DNA of 64,000 nt from NCBI GenBank assembly GCA_937775205.1, contig CALKBX010000005.1:333087-397086 (forward strand), written 5' to 3'. The notes below the pieces were generated by a model. The model was given only the letters and a program-made list of their open reading frames with translations, ran no database searches and was not told where the DNA came from. Below, in pieces: positions 57,758 to 64,000 of this stretch (its first letter is position 1; each line of letters begins with the position of its first letter). The DNA comes from an uncultured Verrucomicrobiae bacterium. Its GTDB lineage: Bacteria > Verrucomicrobiota > Verrucomicrobiia > Limisphaerales > UBA1100. The position numbers and the translations under genes were made by a program.

Positions 57758-58240
57758 ATGCTGCTGCATTTCACACGGGCCGGCGAAGCGTTTGGGCCGT
57801 ATCCGCTGGAGGAAGCGCGCGAGTACCTCAAGAAAGGGCAGATATTGCCCACCGACCAGGCGTGGTACGAGGGCGCGCCCGGTTGGATGAATGTCACCGA
57901 AGTGCCGGGCGTCATCGGCACGGCCGCCCCCGGTGCGCCGCCGCCCCCACCGCCCGCCGCTGCGCCGGTGCAAACGGAGGTGACCGCCCGTTACACGTCG
58001 GACACCACTAAGTTTAATAAACGCTTTTTCGATACCGAGATTGGCCGATTCCAGAAGCTGAACCCCGATGGCAATCCGGAGCAGCTCTTCATGCAAACCC
58101 GTGAAGGCGCGTTCGCCGTTTTTCGTATTTCTGAGGTGAAAGGCGATCACTGCTTCATCTCCATCGACGTTGGTGGTGCACGCAAGGAAAAGCGCGTCAA
58201 CTATTTCAATATACATGAAATCGAGATCCAGCGGCGGTAG
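57758..58240 (+). CDS. GYF_2-domain protein 3
   Basis: 160 residues from ATG 57758 (MLLHFTRAGEAFGPYPLEEAREYLKKG); an upstream TTG at 57680 is unlikely because it would read through the presumed promoter region. GYF_2-like domain at 1-50 (DQAWYEGAPGWMNV), Pro-rich linker, and a C-terminal domain with FFDTEIGRFQKLNPDGNPEQLF and FAVFRISEVKGDHCFISIDVG. Unrelated beyond the GYF part to the two island GYF proteins. Soluble; role unknown. Confidence 0.75.
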   Translation: MLLHFTRAGEAFGPYPLEEAREYLKKGQILPTDQAWYEGAPGWMNVTEVPGVIGTAAPGAPPPPPPAAAPVQTEVTARYTSDTTKFNKRFFDTEIGRFQKLNPDGNPEQLFMQTREGAFAVFRISEVKGDHCFISIDVGGARKEKRVNYFNIHEIEIQRR

Positions 58241-58552
58241 ATTGATACTTCTGTTGCAGCTTCGTGGGTGTCGAAGACGTAGGACTCAATCGGATACTCT
58301 CCGCCTTTTCTGAGTCGTTCACCGGCTGGGTTGGTTCCTGCTGGGCTTCGGGTGTAGAGTCTGTGTTTTCCATTTCCTTCTTCGCGCACAAGGATTTCCA
58401 TTAGACACCATTATGGTCCCGCTAAAGGAAAGAATTATGCGGAAGTTGCATCGATTTCACCCCCGCTTTTCCACAGGGCGAGTCGTCGTTCTTTTATCTT
58501 CAGCGCTGAATTAATGTTTTAAATAATTGGCGAGGCGATTAGGGTTGGGGCC
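58241..58552. other. Intergenic region
   Basis: About 310 nt. The minus strand has an acidic short frame (58206-58391, MENTDSTPEAQQEPTQPVND) that may be chance. The end of the region carries GGTTGGGGCC just before the next ATG, the start of a leader repeated at 58806 and 59336. No other feature seen. Confidence 0.4.
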
Positions 58553-58840
58553 ATGAAGACGACCTTATTGATAATGTTGGCGGTGGTGATGGTTGGGTGT
58601 TCGAAGAAGAATCCGCCTAAGCCTGAGGCGGCAATGTTCCGCGGATTCTTCGTCACGCAGGAAGGGCTCGAGGCAACGAGGGAATGGTACAACAGTCTGG
58701 TTGTCTGCTTGCACTGTGGCTCAGACCTTGCGCGAAAGGGTGCTAAAACTTGTCCTGAATGGGGCGTGATCAGCTGGAGGCGTTTCTCAAACCCTTGGGC
58801 CCCTGAGAAAACCCTCCTCAATCAGGCAGGGTGTTGGTAG
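58553..58840 (+). CDS. Small lipoprotein with Cys-rich motif
   Basis: 95 residues. Lipobox VMVGC (Cys16) after a short hydrophobic leader, then a mature part with CLHCGSDLARKGAKTCPEWG, which resembles a zinc ribbon missing its last Cys. The C-terminus runs into the leader repeat of the following gene (from 58806), so the end may be a result of that duplication. Hypothetical; may be decaying. Confidence 0.6.
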   Translation: MKTTLLIMLAVVMVGCSKKNPPKPEAAMFRGFFVTQEGLEATREWYNSLVVCLHCGSDLARKGAKTCPEWGVISWRRFSNPWAPEKTLLNQAGCW

Positions 58841-58853
58841 GGTTGGGGCCATG
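58806..58853 (+). repeat. Duplicated gene leader, copy 1
   Basis: AGAAAACCCTCCTCAATCAG and following sequence to the ATG is almost identical to 59336-59384. A shorter form (TTAGGGTTGGGGCCATGAAG) precedes the 58553 gene. All three lead into a signal-peptide gene. Confidence 0.85.
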
Positions 58854-59246
58854 AAGAAGACTCTATTGATATTGATGGCGGTGGGATTGGTTGGGTGTGC
58901 GAGCAGCGGAGGCACTAAAAGGCTAGCCAAGATTTCCATTGGGATGGAAAAAGGAGCTGTCATTAAGGCGATTGGTGCGCCTGATGTTGTGCGCGGAAGT
59001 ATTAAGAATAAGCATGATCAAATCGTGGAGGTTTGGGAATATAGGCTTGCCCGTGCGCAATCAGGTTCAGAAGGAGCTGGAAGGGCAGCGATGGCAGTCT
59101 TCACTTTTGGTATGAGTTTGGGAATGGACCCGGTTGCAAAAGTCCCTTATTGGCTAACATTTGTTGATGGAAAGTTGAATAAATGGGGGCAAGCGGGAGA
59201 TTGGAAAAAAGAAGCGGACTTCATCCTCGAACATAGGTTTCGTTAA
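58851..59246 (+). CDS. BamE/SmpA-like small lipoprotein
   Basis: 131 residues. Lipobox GLVGC (Cys16). The mature part begins KRLAKISIGMEKGAVIKAIGAPDVVRG, typical of SmpA/OmlA (BamE)-like domains, and continues VEVWEYRLA and YWLTFVDGKLNKWGQ, the expected beta strands. BamE members assist outer membrane protein assembly; many relatives are only fold-similar, so function is tentative. Confidence 0.75.
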   Translation: MKKTLLILMAVGLVGCASSGGTKRLAKISIGMEKGAVIKAIGAPDVVRGSIKNKHDQIVEVWEYRLARAQSGSEGAGRAAMAVFTFGMSLGMDPVAKVPYWLTFVDGKLNKWGQAGDWKKEADFILEHRFR

Positions 59247-59335
59247 AATGATCCGGGCAAAAGCCGACATCGCGCAGGTCATCACTCGTTACGGGTAAGT
59301 CGGATCCACAGGACCCACTCAATCACCTCTCCCAA

Positions 59336-59384
59336 AGAAAACCCTCCTCAATCAGGCGGGGCGTCGGTAGGGTTGGGGCCCATG
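59336..59384 (+). repeat. Duplicated gene leader, copy 2
   Basis: Partner of 58806-58853, with four substitutions and one extra C just before the ATG of the propeller gene. Confidence 0.85.
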
Positions 59385-60654
59385 AAAAACATCGGCATTA
59401 AGTCTCTGCTAATCGGTGTGCTGGCAACAGTGCTTTTGTTCACCCCGCTGGTCATGGCAGATAACTGGCCGGCTTGGCGCGGGCCCAACCATACTGGTGA
59501 GTCCACCAGTGGAAAATATCCTGCGGATTTGGTCGATCCGGCAAACCTTGCCTGGAAACTCCCGTTGACCGACAAGGGTTGCTCCACTCCCATCGTCTGG
59601 GATAACCAGATTTTTATCACCGGTCCCAAGGACGGGCAGGACACCGTCACCGCTATAAGCTGGGAAGGGAAAGTTCTTTGGGAAAAATCCATCAGTAAGG
59701 AACGGCGTGGCAAGCACCGCAATGGGTCTGGCAGCAATCCTTCTTGTATCACCGACGGTGAAGTGGTCTTTGCCTATTTCAAAAGTGGCAATCTCGCTGC
59801 GCTGTCGATGGAGGGCAAGCTGCTCTGGAAAGAAAACCTCATGAGTTACGGACGGGACTCGCTCTTTTGGGATTTCGGTACCTCACCGGTGCTCACCAAG
59901 AAACATGTGGTCATGGCACTGATGCGTAACGGCAATTCATGGCTTGTGGCTTTTGAGAAAGGCACCGGTAAAGTTGCCTGGAAGATGGAACGGAATTTCA
60001 AGACACCCAGTGAGGGCGACCACAGCTATGCCACGCCGATTGTCACCGACACAAAATGGTCGCGAAGCCATCCTCGTGTGGGGTGCCGAACGCTTCACCG
60101 CACACGATGCAGCCAATGGAAATATTCTGTGGTCGTGTGCCGGATTTAATCCCGCCTCAAAGAACAACTGGGTTGTGGTTTCCTCCTTTGTGGTTATTGA
60201 TGACAAGGCGGTGATTCCTTATGGACGAGGGGCGCGCTTGGCGGGCATCGAGCTTGACGGTAAAGGTGATGTTACTCTAACGCATCGCAAGTGGACCCTT
60301 GAAGGCAAAGGCGCTTTCGTTCCCTCGCCCGCTACACATGGTGGCAAGGTGTATCTGGTTCGTGATCGCGGCGAGGTGTTGTGTGTGAATCCAAAGGATG
60401 GGGCCATCGTTTGGCAAAACGCTTTCCCGAAGAATCGGGCGAGCTATTATTCCTCGCCCACCATTGCTGATGGGAAAATTTATTCTGCGCGCGAGGACGG
60501 CATGCTCTTCGTTGCCGGCATCAAGAACGGCTTCAAGCTGCTCACTGAAAACGACATGGGCGAACGTATCATCGCGAGCCCCGTGCCGGTGAACAGCTCA
60601 CTCTTGATCCGGGGAGAGAAACATCTCTTTTGCTTCCGACAAAAAATTCAGTAA
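59382..60654 (+). pseudogene. PQQ-binding-like beta-propeller protein, frameshifted near 60055
   Basis: From ATG 59382: signal peptide, then NWPAWRGPNHTGES, the usual opening of secreted PQQ-like propellers, and blades such as GKVLWEKSISKE. At about 60050-60058 (GACACAAAATGG) the homology passes to another frame, NGREAILVWGAERFTAHDAANG, which runs to 60654 with PSPATHGGKVYLVRDRGEVLCVNPKDGAIVW. Together about 424 residues, a full-length family member. One indel in an A-run explains the break; sequence error or fresh mutation. No PQQ-enzyme catalytic residues assignable. Confidence 0.8.
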
Positions 60655-60677
60655 TTAATAGGAAAAGAAAGTGCATC

Positions 60678-61043
60678 ATGAAAAACATTAAAATCAAGAA
60701 GCTGTTGCTCACCGTGCTGGCCGCCGGCTTGTGGGTTGCGTGCACGGAATCGGGTTCATCTTCTGCTGAGGCTGAGGAGGGCATTACGTTTGAAATCGCC
60801 GATCAGAAAGTGGAGGCCTCCTGCGGCCAGTGCAAACTGGGCCTGAAAGGCAGCGGTTGCGATCTGGCGGTTCGGATTGACGGCAAAGCCTATTTTGTCG
60901 ATGGCACCAAGATTGATGAACACGGGGACGCCCATGCCGACGATGGATTTTGCAAAGCCATCCGCAGCGCCAAGGTTTCCGGCAAGGTCGAGAATGGCCG
61001 GTTTGTTGTGACATCCTTCAAATTGCTGCCGGTCGAAAAATAG
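60678..61043 (+). CDS. DUF6370-like lipoprotein
   Basis: 121 residues from ATG 60678, the start that precedes the signal peptide; lipobox LWVAC. Mature part: ASCGQCKLGLKGSGCDLAVRIDGKAYFVDGTK, DEHGDAHADDGFC and VTSFKLLP, matching the small DUF6370 family of PVC bacteria. The CGQC and two further Cys may bind metal or form disulfides. It follows the propeller gene by 23 nt and may be in its transcript. Confidence 0.85.
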   Translation: MKNIKIKKLLLTVLAAGLWVACTESGSSSAEAEEGITFEIADQKVEASCGQCKLGLKGSGCDLAVRIDGKAYFVDGTKIDEHGDAHADDGFCKAIRSAKVSGKVENGRFVVTSFKLLPVEK

Positions 61044-61065
61044 GTGCGATGCGCTTAAGCAGGTT

Positions 61066-61088
61066 CGTGGCTACCCAACGGAAGCCAC
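61066..61088 (+). terminator. Possible hairpin after DUF6370 gene
   Basis: GTGGCT and AGCCAC form a 6-bp stem around a 10-nt loop, 22 nt after the stop. There is no T-run downstream, so it is only a weak terminator candidate. Confidence 0.25.
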
Positions 61089-61134
61089 AGCGATTGGGAT
61101 TTACATTGGGTTTCTAAAGTGCTACAGTCGCCGC

Positions 61135-61710
61135 TTGGACCCCGATATCATCTTATCTTTAGTTCGCAAAATTGCGAAAAATCCCAAGGGAACGCTTGAA
61201 AAAGCCGACTTTGAAAAAGTGTTTGATGCCACTTTTTCCGGCAAAAACATTGTCAATATCAAGCCTTTGCTTAAGCTGCCCTCGGTGAGCAATCTCTCGT
61301 TGATGGACAACGAGATTTCGGATTTGAAGCCATTGGCCTCCTTGAAAAATCTGGTGGCGCTCCAGCTGCAAGGCAACCAAATCAGCACCATCAAGCCGGT
61401 TTCCGATTTGCTTTTGCTAGAGCAGCTTAACCTCAGCCGCAACCAAATCCGCAATATCGCGTCCTTGAAAAAGCTGGTTAATCTCGAGCGACTGAACCTG
61501 ATTAACAACAAGATTTCTAACATTTCAGTGCTGACCAACTTCCCGAAACTCACTTGGCTCGGCCTGAATTTCAACGACATCTCCAATCTGAAGCCCTTAT
61601 ACGGCCTGAAAAAACTGGAAGTCCTGATGATCAAAGGCAATACCAACCTTCGCAACGGTGAACTGATGGATCTCGAGGATCAGCTGCCCAATTGCACCGT
61701 TGAGTATTAA
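61135..61710 (+). CDS. Leucine-rich repeat protein (SDS22/internalin-like)
   Basis: 191 residues from a TTG at 61135. After a short helical cap come about six 22-residue LRRs (LPSVSNLSLMDNEISDLKPL, LKNLVALQLQGNQISTIKPV, LVNLERLNLINNKISNISVL, FPKLTWLGLNFNDISNLKPL). No signal peptide, so probably cytosolic unless the start is elsewhere. A protein-binding scaffold; partner unknown. It ends 14 nt from the convergent mutY. Confidence 0.85.
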   Translation: MDPDIILSLVRKIAKNPKGTLEKADFEKVFDATFSGKNIVNIKPLLKLPSVSNLSLMDNEISDLKPLASLKNLVALQLQGNQISTIKPVSDLLLLEQLNLSRNQIRNIASLKKLVNLERLNLINNKISNISVLTNFPKLTWLGLNFNDISNLKPLYGLKKLEVLMIKGNTNLRNGELMDLEDQLPNCTVEY

Positions 61711-61723
61711 AGGGACAAGCGTT

Positions 61724-62788
61724 TCATTGCAGCTTCGTTAGCAATTTCCGATGCCCCGCGGTGAAGGGCAGTTTCCGCAATTCATTCAATGCACACCACT
61801 TGCCTTGGGAGCGACTGCTCCGGATTGAGTACGCTTTCAGTTCAATTCGATAACGCGTAATCGTGTGGCGCGCGGTGGCAATCGGCCGGGCGTTTTTGGG
61901 GATGGAATAGCGCGCGCCATTTTCGCTGTTCGGAAATTCCCAAAAGCCCGCATTCACTCCGCCTTCGCCCCGTTGCTGCACAAGATAACGCTGGCCGCGC
62001 GTGATGAGGTACACATCAATGCGTTTCACTTCATAATCAATGGGGCGGCCTTTGGCGGGGATGGCGTCGATGGCCTTCTCACGCCGGGCAACACACGCGC
62101 GCGAAACAGGGCAGTTCACGCAATCGGGTTGGCGCGGGGTGCAAACCGTGGCCCCCAGTTCCATCAGCGATTGATTCAACGCCGCGCAGTTATCGGTGCC
62201 GACGACAAGCATCTCGGCTAATTGCCACAGATGCTCTTGTGTAAGCTTGTCCTTCGGATTTTCCCGAATCCCAAAAATCCGCGTGAGGATGCGCGTCACA
62301 TTGCCATCCACAATCGGCTCCGCCCGGCCAAAGGCGATGCTGCCAATCGCGCCGGCGGTGTAGCGCCCAATGCCCGGCAAGGCGCGGATGGCCTCGGGGT
62401 CTTTTGGAAAACAGCCATCGTGTCGGGCCACAATTTCCTTCGCGGCGGCTTGGAGATTCCGCGCGCGGGAATAGTAGCCGAGGCCCTCCCAAAGTTTCAG
62501 CACGCGCTCGGGCTTGGCGCGTGCGAGTTTTTCAATCGTCGGCAACGCGCGCATCCAGCGTTTCCAATACGGGATCACTGTCGCCACCTGCGTTTGCTGC
62601 AGCATAATTTCCGAAACCCAAATCGGGTAGGGATCGATGGGATTACCCGTGCGCCGCCACGGCAAGTCCCGCGCATTCACCGCATACCAATCCAGCAAAC
62701 GCGGAACGAGGCGGCGAGCTTTGCGATGATGCGACACGCGGCGACGTTGGAGTGAAACGCGATGGCGGCCAAGATCAATTGAGGCCAT
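61724..62788 (-). CDS. mutY: A/G-specific adenine glycosylase MutY
   Basis: 354 residues from ATG 62788; the frame is open further upstream, but that extension runs through the palindromic element and the neighbouring gene. The protein removes A opposite 8-oxoG. Visible: catalytic-region SEIMLQQTQVATVIPYW, helix-hairpin-helix LPGIGRYTAGAIGSIAFG followed by the catalytic-Asp segment IVDGNVTRIL, the 4Fe-4S cluster cysteines CTPRQPDCVNCPVSRAC, and a C-terminal NUDIX-like domain (LVQQRGEGGVNAGFWEFPNSE). Normal family length. Confidence 0.95.
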   Translation of the reverse strand: MASIDLGRHRVSLQRRRVSHHRKARRLVPRLLDWYAVNARDLPWRRTGNPIDPYPIWVSEIMLQQTQVATVIPYWKRWMRALPTIEKLARAKPERVLKLWEGLGYYSRARNLQAAAKEIVARHDGCFPKDPEAIRALPGIGRYTAGAIGSIAFGRAEPIVDGNVTRILTRIFGIRENPKDKLTQEHLWQLAEMLVVGTDNCAALNQSLMELGATVCTPRQPDCVNCPVSRACVARREKAIDAIPAKGRPIDYEVKRIDVYLITRGQRYLVQQRGEGGVNAGFWEFPNSENGARYSIPKNARPIATARHTITRYRIELKAYSIRSSRSQGKWCALNELRKLPFTAGHRKLLTKLQ

Positions 62789-62861
62789 GTAACCCGGGCC
62801 GGCGGCCCGGGTTGGCGCGCTCGGAGAGCGCGCCCTACCTGAAACCACCCGGGCTACATTG
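62788..62861. repeat. GC-rich palindromic (REP-like) element 2
   Basis: TAACCCGGGCCGGCGGCCCG, then the inner hairpin GCGCGCTCGGAGAGCGCGC, then CCCGGGCTACA. Its outer arms resemble the element at 56697. It lies between the divergent mutY and DUF1080 genes. Confidence 0.75.
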
Positions 62862-62908
62862 CTCCGTTTTGCATTTGCGCCGGGGCTTGGCTGGTGTACA
62901 CAGGGGGC

Positions 62909-63679
62909 ATGCAATTGATTTCCAGATTGTCGTTGTGGGTTTGCCTTGCGCTTTGCTTGAATGCAAAGGCGGAGGGGAAATGGGTTTCGTTGTTCAACGG
63001 GAAAAATCTCGAGGGCTGGACGGTGAAAATCAAGGGGCAGCCGTTCGGTAAAAATTTTAAGAATACCTTCCGCGTGGAGGATGGTTTGATGAAAGTAGGC
63101 TATAAAGGCTACGACGGGTTCGACGCGCAGTTCGGGCATATTTTTTACAAGGACTCATTTTCGCACTATCGCATTCGGGTGGAGCATCGGTTTGTGGGTG
63201 AGCAAATCAAGGGCGGCCCGGGCTGGGCTTGGCGCAATAGCGGCATCATGCTGCATTGTCAGCCTCCGAAATCGATGGGGTTGAATCAGGATTTTCCGGT
63301 GTCCATTGAGGTGCAATTGCTGGGTGGCCCGGAAAAGGGAAAGCGCACGACGGCGAATCTTTGCACGCCGGGCACGAATGTGGAGATGGATGGCAAGCTG
63401 CAAACGCGGCATTGTTTCAGCAGCAAATCCAAAACGTATCCCGGCGATCAATGGGTGACGGTGGAAGTGGAAGTGCGCGGCGGCGAGGTGATTAAACACT
63501 TCGTGAACGGCAAGGAAGTGATGGCGTACACGAAGCCGCAATATGATCCGCGCGATGCGGATGCGAAGAAGCTCATCAAGGGCGATGCGTTGAGCTTGAA
63601 GGCGGGTTACATTTCGCTGCAGTCGGAAAGTCATCCGGTGGAGTTTCGCAAAGTGGAGCTGATGGTGCTGGAGAAGTAA
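62909..63679 (+). CDS. Secreted DUF1080 (3-keto-disaccharide hydrolase-like) protein
   Basis: 256 residues from ATG 62909, with a signal peptide ending NAKA. The start WVSLFNGKNLEGWTVKIKG and FRVEDGLMKV are the DUF1080 signature; the concanavalin-like core includes WRNSGIMLHCQPP, SIEVQLLGG and HFVNGKEVMAY. The family binds or cleaves glycosides and is very common in this phylum. The stop overlaps the rnhC start by one base (TAATG). Confidence 0.92.
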   Translation: MQLISRLSLWVCLALCLNAKAEGKWVSLFNGKNLEGWTVKIKGQPFGKNFKNTFRVEDGLMKVGYKGYDGFDAQFGHIFYKDSFSHYRIRVEHRFVGEQIKGGPGWAWRNSGIMLHCQPPKSMGLNQDFPVSIEVQLLGGPEKGKRTTANLCTPGTNVEMDGKLQTRHCFSSKSKTYPGDQWVTVEVEVRGGEVIKHFVNGKEVMAYTKPQYDPRDADAKKLIKGDALSLKAGYISLQSESHPVEFRKVELMVLEK

Positions 63680-64000
63680 TGTCGGAGAAGGCACTCACTT
63701 CGTACACTTGCAAACTCGACGACGAACAGGCGGCGTTGCTTGAGGCGTACTTGTTGGAGCGTGATTACGAAATGCGCGAGGTGCCTCACACACGCTTCGC
63801 GGGTCATCGCAATAAATTAAACGTCAATTTCTATAACAGCGGCAAGCTGTTGGTTCAGGGCAAAGGCACGCGGGAGTTTGTGGAGTTCGTGCTCGAGCCG
63901 GAAATCCTCAAGGAAGCGCGGCTGGGTTATGAGGCGGAGATTGATCCGGATTTCATTCGGCCGCGATTGGGCGTGGATGAATCGGGCAAGGGAGATTTCT
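63679..64000 (+). CDS. rnhC: Ribonuclease HIII (3'-truncated by window end)
   Basis: The first 107 residues are present. N-terminal TBP-like domain (TSYTCKLDDEQAALLEAYLL, LNVNFYNSGKLLVQGKGTREF) and the start of the catalytic domain, RPRLGVDESGKGDF, whose Asp-Glu belong to the RNase HIII active site. Removes RNA from RNA/DNA hybrids. Overlaps the DUF1080 stop by one base. Confidence 0.93.
   Translation, partial: MSEKALTSYTCKLDDEQAALLEAYLLERDYEMREVPHTRFAGHRNKLNVNFYNSGKLLVQGKGTREFVEFVLEPEILKEARLGYEAEIDPDFIRPRLGVDESGKGDF

Noticed and set aside
62789..63139. N-terminal extension of MutY by 117 residues
   Set aside because: The extension runs through a palindromic repeat and antisense to the DUF1080 gene; ATG 62788 gives a normal-length MutY.

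Overview
The window looks like chromosomal DNA of a Verrucomicrobiota member (Limisphaerales/Pedosphaeraceae-like) or a close PVC-group relative. The main reason is three neighbouring pairs of 'planctomycete cytochrome c / DUF1549 / DUF1553' and DUF1501 genes. DUF1080, DUF6370, PQQ-like propeller and GYF_2 proteins, and an ECF sigma / membrane anti-sigma pair, fit the same group. The lineage is inferred from gene families only; no rRNA or tRNA gene was recognised.

Layout. 1-7.3 kb: the end of rho, a lipoprotein, the ResB/CcsA system II cytochrome c maturation genes and a frameshifted MFS transporter, all overlapping or closely spaced. 7.4-11 kb (minus strand): an L,D-transpeptidase, a parallel beta-helix protein and a secreted minimal ATP-dependent DNA ligase of Lig E type. 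11-29.4 kb: three PSD1-DUF1501 pairs, interleaved with a CASTOR/POLLUX-like channel, a secreted rhodanese, a beta-propeller protein, a phytanoyl-CoA dioxygenase-like protein and decayed remnants of a creatininase and an M19 dipeptidase. 30-40 kb: a metzincin-type protease with a long TTGG(S/A) repeat, a 2511-residue membrane protein with two related halves around a MORN-repeat block, and a divergent ECF sigma factor. The 10-mer TGTCATAACC occurs upstream of the protease, upstream of the sigma gene, and inverted just after the sigma gene; a variant faces the giant gene.

40.3-55.1 kb is the most interesting part: an island of about 14.8 kb, visibly less GC-rich than its flanks, lying between two exact 230-bp copies of the 3' end of the ECF sigma gene. 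It separates the sigma gene from what looks like its anti-sigma gene at 55.4 kb. It carries a tight plus-strand operon: an FHA/zinc-ribbon/GTPase protein; a GAP1-like membrane protein broken by a 1-nt deletion in a coding minisatellite; a 1030-residue single-pass coiled-coil protein; a MotA/TolQ/ExbB-like channel protein; two ExbD/TolR-like proteins, each with an Asp at the start of its single membrane helix; and a repeat-bearing lipoprotein with a YfaP/DUF2135-like domain. On the opposite strand are two GYF_2 proteins sharing almost identical N-terminal modules but carrying different C-termini. I read this as a GTPase-regulated, ion-motive-force-driven envelope-spanning machine, possibly a conflict or defence system (an analogy to Zorya, not homology of the whole system).

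55.4-64 kb: the anti-sigma gene, small membrane/lipoprotein genes with duplicated leader sequences, a frameshifted PQQ-like propeller gene, a DUF6370 lipoprotein, an LRR protein, mutY, a DUF1080 protein and the start of rnhC. Several reading frames in the window are broken by a single apparent indel, so sequence error versus true decay needs to be kept in mind.
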